14,510 nt of DNA from an uncultured Porphyromonadaceae bacterium. Lineage in GTDB: Bacteria > Bacteroidota > Bacteroidia > Bacteroidales > Muribaculaceae. A model generated the notes under the pieces. It had not been told where the DNA came from. It made no database searches and saw only the letters and a program-made list of their open reading frames with translations. Of this stretch, positions 1 to 7,343 are shown one piece after another. Made by a program: the position numbers and the translations under genes. Within the stretch, counting starts at the first letter, position 1. Each line of letters opens with the position of its first letter. The stretch covers positions 1-14,510 of the forward strand of contig UQGP01000050.1 of the NCBI GenBank assembly GCA_900540625.1, read 5' to 3'.

Positions 1-134
1 TTAAATATGGTCAATTGAGGACAATCTCACCACGCCCATTAACTGAATATCCCTAGTTAAACAATTGGGAGGAAATGACGACCTAATGTATTTCCGTCCA
101 TCTGACACATACAATCTGTGCCGGACGATGCATC
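1..134. other. Non-coding stretch downstream of radA
   Basis: This AT-richer segment lies beyond the radA stop codon. I see no convincing hairpin followed by a T-run, no RNA gene and no plausible coding frame. A minus-strand frame that stays open across it mostly shadows radA and its translation (Arg, Ser and Cys rich) looks non-coding. It may hold the 3' end of the radA transcript, but nothing specific supports that. Confidence 0.4.
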
Positions 135-1502
135 TTATGCGAAGAGTGCTCGGAAAGCCTCTTCGACTTTGGAAACCTCGTGTATCTTGATGTTCAGACC
201 TTCTGTCTCGACACCTTTGAGGTTGTTGGCAGGGACAAGGATATGGGTCATCCCCAATTTCTCGGCCTCGAGAATGCGCTGTTGCAAGCGCGTTACCGGA
301 CGTATTTCGCCCGATAAGCCTACTTCTCCGGTCATACACCAACCGTCCGGAACAGCCATGTCTACATTACTGGAAAGTATGGCGCTGATGACCGCCAAAT
401 CAAGTGCAGGATCATTTACTCGCAGTCCGCCGGTGATATTAAGGAATACGTCCTTGGCTGCAAGCTTAAAGCCTACACGTTTTTCGAGCACGGCTAAAAG
501 CATATTCATGCGTTTAGCGTCAAAGCCTGTCACCGATCGCTGAGGTGTGCCGTATGCTGCCGTACTTACCAATGCCTGACATTCGATGAGGAAGGGACGA
601 ATACCCTCCAATGTCACACCGATGGATACTCCTGACAGCGAGGTATCACCGCGTGTCATCAGCACCTGCGATGGGTCGATGACTTCGCGCAGTCCTCGCT
701 GGCACATTTCATATATACCTAATTCGTTGGTACTGCCGAAACGGTTCTTGATAGCGCGTAAAATTCGGTACATATATTTGCTGTCACCCTCGAACTGCAA
801 CACAGCATCTACAATGTGCTCCAGCACCTTAGGCCCGGCAAGAGATCCTTCTTTGGTGATATGTCCTATCAGAATGACCGGCGTGGACGTGGTTTTGGCA
901 TACTGCAACAACCGAGCGGCACATTCGCGCACCTGGCTGACACTGCCGGCCGAGGATTCAAGTGCTTCGCTGTATATGGTCTGTATCGAATCAATGATAA
1001 GTATTCCCGGATTGATATCTTCAACATGACGCATTATACGCTCTAAAAGTGTCTCGCACACAATCAAGACATTCTCGCTGCCGCGACCTATACGGTCGGC
1101 ACGCATCTTGATTTGGGATGCGCTTTCCTCTCCCGAAACATACAACACTGTCTTTGACTTTATGGCCAGAATGTTTTGCAGTACAAGTGTAGATTTGCCT
1201 ATGCCGGGTTCACCGCCGATAAGCACCATCGATCCGGCTACAAGTCCGCCGCCAAGTACTCGGTTAAGTTCACGACTTGGCATAGGTATGCGACTTTCCG
1301 ATCCTGCGGTGATGTCCGAGACGGCCACGGGGCGCGCACCTTCGGTACCCGTCAGTCCGCGGTCGGCGCGTGTCGAAGTACTCACGCGTTGTTCTACCAT
1401 AGTGTTCCATTCGCCGCATTCGCTACAGCGCCCCTCCCATTTTGGGAAAGTAGCTCCGCAGTTGTTGCACATCCAAACGCTCTTATATTTAGTTTTTGCC
1501 AT
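135..1502 (-). CDS. radA: DNA repair protein RadA (Sms)
   Basis: RadA is a RecA-like ATPase that drives branch migration of recombination intermediates and helps recombinational repair in the cytoplasm. At 455 residues it has the usual family length and all expected parts. An N-terminal zinc finger has two CxxC pairs (C12/C15 and C26/C29). The Walker A motif GGEPGIGKST is at about 96-105 and Walker B (ILIIDS) at about 167-172. The RadA signature KNRFG is at 252-256. A C-terminal Lon-protease-like domain follows, with the stretch around TGGLRVNDPALDLA. The ATG start gives the expected family N-terminus (MAKTKYKSVWMCNNCG). It lies about 100 bp downstream of the methyltransferase gene on the same strand, so it may be co-transcribed or have its own promoter. 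Nothing is truncated or odd. The identification is essentially certain from the combined motifs. Confidence 0.97.
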   Translation of the reverse strand: MAKTKYKSVWMCNNCGATFPKWEGRCSECGEWNTMVEQRVSTSTRADRGLTGTEGARPVAVSDITAGSESRIPMPSRELNRVLGGGLVAGSMVLIGGEPGIGKSTLVLQNILAIKSKTVLYVSGEESASQIKMRADRIGRGSENVLIVCETLLERIMRHVEDINPGILIIDSIQTIYSEALESSAGSVSQVRECAARLLQYAKTTSTPVILIGHITKEGSLAGPKVLEHIVDAVLQFEGDSKYMYRILRAIKNRFGSTNELGIYEMCQRGLREVIDPSQVLMTRGDTSLSGVSIGVTLEGIRPFLIECQALVSTAAYGTPQRSVTGFDAKRMNMLLAVLEKRVGFKLAAKDVFLNITGGLRVNDPALDLAVISAILSSNVDMAVPDGWCMTGEVGLSGEIRPVTRLQQRILEAEKLGMTHILVPANNLKGVETEGLNIKIHEVSKVEEAFRALFA

Positions 1503-1600
1503 AAGCTAAACTTTTCGTCTTCTTTTATTTACGGGCCTAAATCGTCTTCGTCGGTTTATTATTGATCTAATTCACTCTATTGTCAAGGGCTTACATAACT

Positions 1601-2410
1601 TCAACGCATACGGCGACGCCATTCGGCCACAATAACCGAGGCAGCCACCGCCACATTGAGACTTTCGGCAGTGGATGTATCGCCCGGATACGGAGGTATA
1701 GAAATGCTGTCAGTGAGACAGGCGCGTACATCCTCGGACATACCGCGCCCCTCGTTGCCCATTACTATTACCGCATTCGAAGGCAGTTCGGCTTTATATA
1801 TAGACTCTCCATCCATAGCCGTACCATACACCGGTATCCCGGCTTCCGAAAGTCGGCGCAATTGCGGCACAAGGTCGGTGTAGTGTACGCGCACACGAGC
1901 TATGGAGCCCATGGTTGCCTGAACAACTTTGGGGCTGAAAACATCGACAGTACCCTGCGAGGCTAAGATGTCACGCACGCCCATCCAATCGCACATTCTA
2001 ATGATTGTGCCAAGGTTGCCCGGGTCTTGGATATGATCGAGCGCAACCACAAGACCTACGGCGTCGGGGAGTGGCGTATTATCCGGAATATTGTACACTG
2101 CAATAACTTCGCGCGGACTTTTCAGCAGTGACATTCGCTCCATATCAGCGCCATCGGCACAATACACAGCATCAGCTCGGACACACATATCACGGTGTTC
2201 TTCAAGCCACTGACGTCGCCCGATAAGGATACGGCAGTCGAAGGCATCATACGTGTCATGTACACATTTGTCTCCTTCGGCTACAAATGCGCCCTCCCGG
2301 CGGCGGTGTGCCGCTGTGTCCAGCGCACGCACAAGGCGCCGTATGGCCGCAGTCGGCCGTGCATAACTTTCGGCATCTATGCTTCTTTCGGGTATGTCAC
2401 TTTTATTCAT
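1601..2410 (-). CDS. TrmH/SpoU-family RNA 2'-O-methyltransferase
   Basis: The protein is a SPOUT-class methyltransferase that would transfer a methyl group from S-adenosylmethionine to a ribose 2'-hydroxyl in rRNA or tRNA. Its 269 residues include the three SpoU motifs. Motif 1 is ALDHIQDPGNLGTIIRMCDW, with the conserved Asn and Arg. Motif 2 is VIVMGNEGRGMS. Motif 3, close to the C terminus, is SIPPYPGDTSTAESLNVAVA and contributes to the trefoil knot that binds the cofactor. The N-terminal 100 residues resemble the SpoU substrate-binding domain (RRREGAFVAEGDKCVHD). This two-domain layout matches RlmB and related rRNA enzymes, but sequence alone does not fix the modified nucleotide, so I give no symbol. 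It lies 88 bp downstream of bioB and about 100 bp upstream of radA on the same strand. Confidence 0.93.
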   Translation of the reverse strand: MNKSDIPERSIDAESYARPTAAIRRLVRALDTAAHRRREGAFVAEGDKCVHDTYDAFDCRILIGRRQWLEEHRDMCVRADAVYCADGADMERMSLLKSPREVIAVYNIPDNTPLPDAVGLVVALDHIQDPGNLGTIIRMCDWMGVRDILASQGTVDVFSPKVVQATMGSIARVRVHYTDLVPQLRRLSEAGIPVYGTAMDGESIYKAELPSNAVIVMGNEGRGMSEDVRACLTDSISIPPYPGDTSTAESLNVAVAASVIVAEWRRRMR

Positions 2411-2498
2411 ATATATAGTCTGAAGGCTGGTTAAGATATGCCGTTATGGATTTCGACTCCTATGTCGTCTTGTCCGGGCTAATCTTTTGATGTACATT

Positions 2499-3458
2499 TT
2501 AGAATTCGTATCCGGCCTTGGCTATGAGGTCGCGGTCATCGACGATGGTACTACCGACTGTCGTGAGCATATCCCCCATAATAGCGCCGTTGGCTCCTAT
2601 TCGCATCGCCAATACCTGACTTTCGGGGCTGAGACGTGCTCGTCCGCCGGCAAAGCGAATGTGTGCCTTGGGATGTATCAGACGTATCACCGCTATGGTG
2701 TCTATAATCTCATCTTCGGGTATAGGAGGCATATTCTCCAATGGTGTACCCGGTATGGGACATAGCACGTTGACGGGTATGGACACCGGGTCGATGCGAC
2801 GCAAGGTCAATGCAAACTCGACTCGTTGTCTCGGAGTCTCGCCCATTCCTATAATTCCGCCACTGCAGACTTCCAGACCTTCTTCACGCGCCATTTCTAT
2901 GGTGTGTATTTTATCCTCTATGGTATGCGTGGTGCATAGTGTACCGAAGAATGAGGGCGCCGTCTCAAGATTACAATGATAGCGAGTGACGCCGCTGCGA
3001 CGTAATTCGCGTAGGCTTTCGCGGTCAAGCAAGCCTAATGATGCACAGGTCTTGATGCCCACCGTATCGTGTATCTCGCGCAGCATAGCACAGACCTTTC
3101 CGAAGGCTTCGCCGCGTACGGCACGTCCACTCCCTACAAGCGAGAAGCGAGCTATGCCGCGTTCATGATTATGACGCGCCTCGCGCAAACATTCGTCATG
3201 GTCTACCACATCGTAGTTCTGACATCCGGTGGAAAAGTGTGCCGACTGTGCACACCATTTGCAGTTCTCACTGCAATGACCCGAACGTGCATTGATTATG
3301 GAACAGCTGTCAAACTTGCGCGGCACCATCTGCTTGCTAACCAGTAGTGCGGCTTGACGCAGGTCTTCGGACGGCATATCAAGCAATTCGTAGGCCTCTG
3401 CTTCACTAAGCATATATCCGTCACAGATTATTTTTGCCAACTCTTTGAATGCGTACAT
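2499..3458 (-). CDS. bioB: Biotin synthase BioB
   Basis: BioB is a radical SAM enzyme that inserts sulfur into dethiobiotin in the last step of biotin synthesis. The radical SAM cluster motif CSENCKWC supplies C62, C66 and C69. Ligands for the second, sacrificial [2Fe-2S] cluster are all present: C138 (KTCASLG), C162 (YHCNLETAPS), C198 (EVCSGGIIGMGET) and an Arg in RFAGGRARL near 263. I chose the ATG at 3458, giving 319 residues and the family-like start MYAFKELAKI. The frame stays open 25 codons further upstream, but that stretch does not resemble BioB and runs into the neighbouring gene. The other biotin genes (bioA, bioD, bioF) are not in the window, so the pathway must be completed elsewhere or intermediates taken up. 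I saw no riboswitch or clear operator upstream. Confidence 0.97.
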   Translation of the reverse strand: MYAFKELAKIICDGYMLSEAEAYELLDMPSEDLRQAALLVSKQMVPRKFDSCSIINARSGHCSENCKWCAQSAHFSTGCQNYDVVDHDECLREARHNHERGIARFSLVGSGRAVRGEAFGKVCAMLREIHDTVGIKTCASLGLLDRESLRELRRSGVTRYHCNLETAPSFFGTLCTTHTIEDKIHTIEMAREEGLEVCSGGIIGMGETPRQRVEFALTLRRIDPVSIPVNVLCPIPGTPLENMPPIPEDEIIDTIAVIRLIHPKAHIRFAGGRARLSPESQVLAMRIGANGAIMGDMLTTVGSTIVDDRDLIAKAGYEF

Positions 3459-3511
3459 TGTAGTATGATATATATAATGTAAAGATTTAATACACGTCGA
3501 GGTTTGCCATC

Positions 3512-3964
3512 TTATTTGACATGGTACTCCCAACGCTTATAGTATTCATTCCATTTTTCATAGCCAACGCGCTGTCCTTTCGCGTCATATACATCATAAC
3601 GCTTTTGGTAATCGTTCCATTTGCGATATCCGATAAGGCGACCGGAGGCGTCACGTGTTTCCTCTTGTCCATAGTAGTCGTTTTGTCGTCGAGAGCTTTC
3701 AAGTTTCCCGGAGGCGTCACGCGTTTCGGTACATTCGCGATAGTCATTATATTTCTCGGTGCGTTGCAGCTTTCCGTTGGCATCGTAGTATTCGGTACGA
3801 TTGTAGTACGGATTAACTTTTGAGTATCCAACCATCTTGCCGTGTGCGTCATAGTACTCGGTGCGCTTGCAGTACTCATTATACCTACGTGTATATGTCT
3901 GCGCTGTCATCGCTATCGACGACAGTAACACTGCGCATATAATTGCCGTAATATTTCCGTTCAT
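3512..3964 (-). CDS. Secreted small protein of 22-residue YDAxGK repeats
   Basis: I do not recognise a named family. The 150-residue product starts with a hydrophobic segment (about residues 4-21, ending SSIAMTA before Gln22) that looks like a signal peptide, though it has no basic residues at its front. From residue 28 to the end it is built of 22-residue repeats: 28-49, 50-71, 72-93, 94-115, 116-137, and a partial one at 138-150. The consensus is roughly [Y/W]N-[D/E]-YY-x-R-x-E-x-YDAxGK-x-x-GY-x-K. The charged, Tyr-rich pattern with a conserved YDAxGK turn suggests beta-hairpin repeats, loosely like YD or MORN-type repeats. That comparison is an inference. An exported, repeat-built, possibly binding protein is all I can support. 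Nearby genes (bioB, DUF1015) suggest no shared role. Confidence 0.8.
   Translation of the reverse strand: MNGNITAIICAVLLSSIAMTAQTYTRRYNEYCKRTEYYDAHGKMVGYSKVNPYYNRTEYYDANGKLQRTEKYNDYRECTETRDASGKLESSRRQNDYYGQEETRDASGRLIGYRKWNDYQKRYDVYDAKGQRVGYEKWNEYYKRWEYHVK
3515..3883 (-). repeat. Tandem 66-bp coding repeat (about 5.6 copies)
   Basis: The DNA encoding residues 28-150 of the secreted repeat protein is a tandem array with a 66-bp period, matching the 22-residue protein period without indels. Copies have diverged at the nucleotide level but keep the codons for the YDAxGK turn. The array also leaves other frames open, so overlapping frames here should not be read as separate genes. Confidence 0.85.
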
Positions 3965-3987
3965 CGTTCCGCTTGCTATTATTGCAG

Positions 3988-4000
3988 TATCTTAAAGATA
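3988..4000. promoter_or_regulatory. Palindrome TATCTTAAAGATA upstream of the repeat-protein gene
   Basis: This 13-bp perfect palindrome (6+1+6) lies 24 bp before the start codon of the repeat-protein gene. Read on the minus strand it contains TATCTTTA, one mismatch from the Bacteroidetes -7 consensus TAnnTTTG. It could be a -7 element overlapped by an operator, or a chance palindrome. No good -33 TTTG lies at the proper spacing. Confidence 0.3.
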
Positions 4001-4010
4001 AGTGGGAGCA

Positions 4011-4040
4011 GGGCAGGAACACCGACCGGCGTACCTGCCC
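4011..4040 (-). terminator. Possible hairpin after the DUF1015 gene
   Basis: Seven-base arms GGGCAGG and CCTGCCC, separated by 16 nt, lie 15 bp beyond the DUF1015 stop codon. The position suits a terminator for the purA-DUF1015 transcripts. No T-run follows on the minus strand, so it is either a weak terminator, an mRNA 3' stabiliser, or chance. Confidence 0.35.
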
Positions 4041-4054
4041 CACCCCCGTAATTG

Positions 4055-5299
4055 TCAGTCAAGAAGGTGTATCACCAAGCCCGAACGCAGTTTGGGCTCA
4101 AACCACGTTGTCTTGGGCGGCATGATATTCCCTGTATCGGCAATAGTCATCAACTGTTTCATTGATACGGGATACAACGCAAGGGCCATAGCCATCTCGC
4201 CCGAATCGACGCGACGTTTCAGTTCTGACAAGCCGCGTATACCTCCGACGAAGTCTATGCGTTTGTCGCTGCGCAAGTCTGTGATACCCAGAATGTCGCG
4301 CAATATAAGGTCGCTGGAGATGGTCACATCGAGCACACCTATGGGGTCATCGGGCTTGTAAGTGCCGGGGTGAGCCGTAAGCGAGTACCAGTGTCCACCC
4401 AGATATAACGAGAAGTTGTGCAACGCATTGGGACGATACTCTTCGGTGCCCATGTCCTTGACATCAAAGTTCTCGGACAAACGTGCCAGAAATTGTTCTG
4501 GCGTCAGTCCGTTGAGGTCGCGCACCACGCGATTGTAGTCAATAATCTTGAGCTGGGATGCCGGGAAAGCTACTGCAAGGAAGAAGTTGTACTCTTCATT
4601 GCCTGTATGATTGGGATTTGCCTTGGCTTTCTCATGCCCTACAAGCGCGGCGGCAGCCGTACGATGATGTCCGTCAGCAATATACAATGCCGGCATCTTG
4701 GCAAATTCGGCCGTAATGGCATCTATGGTTGCCTTGTCATCTATGACCCAGAAGTGGTGGCCGAAACCGTCATTGGCTACGAAGTCATACTCGGGCTTGG
4801 TGGCGGATACGCGCTTGATGATGTCGTTGAGCACATCGTTGTCTTCAAAGGCGAAGAACACAGGCTCGATATTGGCATTCTGGGCGCGTACGTGTTTCAT
4901 ACGATCTTCTTCTTTGTCTCGGCGTGTCAGCTCGTGTTTCTTGATGACACCATTGAGGTAGTCGTCAACGTTGGCTGCTACCACAAATCCGTACTGAGTA
5001 CGGCCGTCCATAGTTTGGGCATATAGGTAGTATTTCTCTTCGGGATCCTGAACCAGCCATCCGCGCTGACGGAAGTCCTTGAAGTTCTGCACGGCACGTT
5101 CGTACACTTTGGGGTCGTGTTCGTCCGTGCCGGGTGCAAAGTCTATTTCGGGCTTTATGATATGGTATAACGACATCGGGTTGCCTTGAGCCTCGATGCG
5201 TGCTTCTTCGGAGTTGAGCACGTCGTAGGGACGTGATGCGACCTTTTCCACGTATTCGCGCGGAGGACGGACGCCTTTGAAAGGTTTGATTCTTGCCAT
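4055..5299 (-). CDS. DUF1015 family protein
   Basis: The 414-residue protein matches the DUF1015 family from its start (MARIKPFKGVRP, then SRPYDVLNSEEA) and is of normal length. A striking conserved motif, ADGHHR at 208-213, lies in the middle. Similar Asp-Gly-(His/Glu)-(His/Arg)-Arg motifs occur in ParB/sulfiredoxin-like nucleotide-binding folds, including the free-serine kinases SerK and SbnI. From general knowledge, DUF1015 genes in many Bacteroidetes lie beside serA/serC serine-biosynthesis genes. Neither is present here, so context does not help. A nucleotide- or serine-linked role is a hypothesis only. There is no signal peptide or membrane segment, so it is probably cytoplasmic. It lies 92 bp downstream of purA on the same strand and may be co-transcribed. 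Confidence 0.88.
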   Translation of the reverse strand: MARIKPFKGVRPPREYVEKVASRPYDVLNSEEARIEAQGNPMSLYHIIKPEIDFAPGTDEHDPKVYERAVQNFKDFRQRGWLVQDPEEKYYLYAQTMDGRTQYGFVVAANVDDYLNGVIKKHELTRRDKEEDRMKHVRAQNANIEPVFFAFEDNDVLNDIIKRVSATKPEYDFVANDGFGHHFWVIDDKATIDAITAEFAKMPALYIADGHHRTAAAALVGHEKAKANPNHTGNEEYNFFLAVAFPASQLKIIDYNRVVRDLNGLTPEQFLARLSENFDVKDMGTEEYRPNALHNFSLYLGGHWYSLTAHPGTYKPDDPIGVLDVTISSDLILRDILGITDLRSDKRIDFVGGIRGLSELKRRVDSGEMAMALALYPVSMKQLMTIADTGNIMPPKTTWFEPKLRSGLVIHLLD

Positions 5300-5391
5300 G
5301 GTAGTTTAATGTGTGAGGTTGGTAATATGATTTATCAACATGTTTTTGGTAAGTCTATGTCTTGTGCCCCGGAGTATGGCCGAAGCGGCTG

Positions 5392-6690
5392 TCAGCCTTT
5401 AGCGGGATTGAACCCCTCGCGGAAGATTGTCTGTGTGCGGTCCGGGCCTACCGAAAGTACGGTAACGCGTACGCCCACATATTTCTCTACAAAGGAGATA
5501 TAGTCCTTAAACGCCTGAGGCAACGATGCTTCGTCGCGTACGGACGTAAGGTCTGACTTCCAACCGTCAAAGACGGTATATTGCGGCTCTATGGGCGCGT
5601 CGTTGACATCGAAGGGGAAATGCTCGGTCGATTTCCCGTTTATGGTGTATGCTGTACAAACCTTGATTTTATCGAAAGTGTCAAGGACGTCGCTCTTCAT
5701 CATTATGAGTTGGGTCACGCCGTTGAGCATCACCGAATAGCGCAGAGCTACCAAGTCGAGCCATCCGCAACGACGTTCGCGTCCGGTGACAGCCCCATAC
5801 TCGTGGCCGCGGTCGCGTATCTCGCGCCCGATGTCATCGTGTAGCTCGGTGGGGAAAGGTCCGCTACCTACGCGCGTACAATAGGCTTTGAAGATTCCGA
5901 AGACCTCGCCTATGCGTCGTGGAGATATGCCCAATCCTGTGCACGCTCCGGCACATACGGTATTGCTCGATGTCACAAAGGGATATGAACCGAAGTCGAC
6001 GTCCAGAAGTGTACCCTGGGCCCCTTCGCATAATACAGCACCGTCATTGTCGAGAACTTCGTTGACGTAGTATTCGCTGTCTATGCGTTCGAAGGTGCGT
6101 ATATATTCGAGGGCTTCCATCCATGCCTTTTCGTTTTGAGCAAGGGCCTCAGCGTCCACTTGTGCGCCCATACGTACCAGGCGATCCAAGTGCGAAGCCT
6201 TGAGCCGAGCATATTTGACTTCGAAGTCGTAGTCGATATCACCGAGACGTAATCCATTACGCCCGGCTTTGTCGGTATATGTAGGACCTATGCCTTTACC
6301 GGTGGTACCTATGCGCGACGCACCCTTGGCATTCTCACCGGCAGCATCAAGCAGACGGTGGGTGGGCAGTATCAGGTGCATTTTGCGCGATAGCCGCAAC
6401 GTTTTATGCAGGTCCACACCGCCGTCGCGCTCAAGTGCGCGTGCCTCTTCGGCAAAAAGCACCGGGTCGAGAACGACGCCGTTGCCTATGACGTTGATTG
6501 TGTCTTTTTGGAATACTCCCGAAGGTATCGAACGCAATACAAATTTCTTGCCGTCAAACTCGAGGGTGTGTCCGGCATTAGGACCGCCCTGGAAGCGTGC
6601 CACCGCGGAGTAATGCGGTGTAAGTACGTCCACGACTTTACCTTTGCCTTCATCGCCCCATTGGAGCCCGAGAAGTACGTCTGCTTTCAT
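5392..6690 (-). CDS. purA: Adenylosuccinate synthetase PurA
   Basis: PurA condenses IMP with aspartate, using GTP, to form adenylosuccinate, the first committed step from IMP to AMP. The 432-residue length is normal. All key motifs are visible: the N-terminal GTP/IMP loop GLQWGDEGKGK (residues 8-18, catalytic Asp), GGPNAGHT with the catalytic His, GNGVVLDP, TTGKGIGPTYTDKAGRNGLR, EGAQGTLLDVDFG, TRVGSGPFPTE, the aspartate-binding region TGRERRCGWLDLVALRYSV, and the C-terminal guanine-binding region around VGPDRTQTIF. The ATG start places the first motif at the expected distance from the N terminus. The gene is divergent from lrgAB. A minus-strand -7-like box (TAAATTTG) lies about 70 bp upstream. 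The enzyme is complete and the assignment certain. Confidence 0.98.
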   Translation of the reverse strand: MKADVLLGLQWGDEGKGKVVDVLTPHYSAVARFQGGPNAGHTLEFDGKKFVLRSIPSGVFQKDTINVIGNGVVLDPVLFAEEARALERDGGVDLHKTLRLSRKMHLILPTHRLLDAAGENAKGASRIGTTGKGIGPTYTDKAGRNGLRLGDIDYDFEVKYARLKASHLDRLVRMGAQVDAEALAQNEKAWMEALEYIRTFERIDSEYYVNEVLDNDGAVLCEGAQGTLLDVDFGSYPFVTSSNTVCAGACTGLGISPRRIGEVFGIFKAYCTRVGSGPFPTELHDDIGREIRDRGHEYGAVTGRERRCGWLDLVALRYSVMLNGVTQLIMMKSDVLDTFDKIKVCTAYTINGKSTEHFPFDVNDAPIEPQYTVFDGWKSDLTSVRDEASLPQAFKDYISFVEKYVGVRVTVLSVGPDRTQTIFREGFNPAKG

Positions 6691-6761
6691 TGTGCTGGTA
6701 GAATGTTGTTTGTATGGTGTTTAATATTTAGGCGGGACGGATGCCCCTGCCTTTGACTACG

Positions 6762-6769
6762 CAAATTTA
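6762..6769 (-). promoter_or_regulatory. Candidate purA -7 box TAAATTTG
   Basis: On the minus strand this octamer is a full match to the Bacteroidetes -7 consensus TAnnTTTG, about 70 bp before the purA start. No TTTG occurs 19-21 bp upstream, so the -33 half is weak and the call is tentative. It would give a leader of roughly 60 nt containing the GC-rich imperfect dyad. Confidence 0.45.
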
Positions 6770-6926
6770 CGCATTTCTCGTCAAATACCTGCCCGAAATC
6801 GTGATTTGTTTTCTAAGTCATAAGCTCCGTCGTTCTCATCGCGCTTTGCCGCCTTTGTTTTCAGAAGCTAACTTCCTCAGATTGCAATTATTACCTTCTG
6901 TTTAGACAACACTCATCATTATCATA

Positions 6927-6958
6927 TTTGGCTGTTCGGCGGAAAGGCCGTACCTTTG
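6927..6958 (+). promoter_or_regulatory. Bacteroidetes sigma-type promoter of lrgAB
   Basis: TTTG at 6927-6930 is followed after exactly 20 bp by TACCTTTG at 6951-6958. This is a full match to the Bacteroidetes primary-sigma consensus TTTG-N19-21-TAnnTTTG. Transcription would begin around 6965, leaving a leader of about 25 nt before the lrgA start codon. It is the best promoter in the window and the best evidence for the host phylum. Confidence 0.8.
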
Positions 6959-6989
6959 CAGCCGTTTTTAGGTATAAAAAAGATTTGTT

Positions 6990-7343
6990 ATGGTTTACCA
7001 ATGCGGAATCATTTTCGGATTCCTTGCTATCGGTGAGTTCGTAGTGTGGCTCACCGGAATCAAATTGCCGTCAAGTATCATAGGTATGCTTTTACTAACG
7101 GCTTTTCTGCAACTGAAATGGATTAAGTTGCGCTGGGTCGAAGGTATCGCCAATTTCTTGGTGAAAAATCTCGGGTTCTTCTTTATCCCGCCGGGCGTGG
7201 CTCTTATGCTGCATCTTGACATCATCAAGGCCCAGCTACTTCCCATCATTGTGGCCTCGGCTGCAAGCACCGTCGTTGTTATTGTTGTCACCGGATGGAT
7301 TCATCAGTTGGTCCGTAAATATCAGCGTCATGGAATACATTAA
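6990..7343 (+). CDS. lrgA: CidA/LrgA family membrane protein
   Basis: This 117-residue integral membrane protein belongs to the holin-like CidA/LrgA family, linked to murein hydrolase control and, in some bacteria and plastids, to export of pyruvate or glycolate. Four hydrophobic segments are visible at about residues 6-22, 26-43, 58-76 and 82-105. Family landmarks are the LPSSIIGMLLL segment near 26-36 and FIPPGVALM near 65-73. The ATG lies about 25 nt below the predicted transcription start, and no better start precedes it. It overlaps the start of lrgB by 14 bp in another frame, the usual arrangement for this pair. In a Gram-negative host the role is less well defined than in Staphylococcus, so the symbol denotes family rather than proven function. 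Confidence 0.9.
   Translation: MVYQCGIIFGFLAIGEFVVWLTGIKLPSSIIGMLLLTAFLQLKWIKLRWVEGIANFLVKNLGFFFIPPGVALMLHLDIIKAQLLPIIVASAASTVVVIVVTGWIHQLVRKYQRHGIH

Larger units (their letters stand above)
6691..6989. other. Divergent intergenic region between purA and lrgA
   Basis: These 299 bp separate purA (minus) from lrgA (plus). The purA-proximal third contains an imperfect dyad (GGCGGG at 6731-6736 against CCCTGCC near 6746-6752) inside the probable purA leader and a -7-like box. The lrgA-proximal end holds a strong promoter. The middle (about 6790-6920) is AT-rich, with no gene, RNA gene or repeat that I can support. Confidence 0.6.

Noticed and set aside
3459..3511. Riboswitch or biotin operator upstream of bioB
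   Set aside because: The gap is only 53 bp, AT-rich, with no convincing dyad, and no biotin riboswitch class is known to me.
3487..3879. A second minus-strand frame of 130 codons and a plus-strand frame (3521-3823) across the repeat protein
   Set aside because: Both are shadows kept open by the 66-bp repeat array. They lack the regular repeat pattern and the signal-like start of the real frame.
4418..5026. A 202-codon plus-strand frame opposite the DUF1015 gene
   Set aside because: It lies wholly antisense to a gene with clear family motifs, and its translation shows no recognisable domain.
5300..5391. GCCG-CTT-CGGC hairpin after purA as a terminator
   Set aside because: The stem is only four pairs with a three-base loop and is not followed by a T-run on the minus strand.
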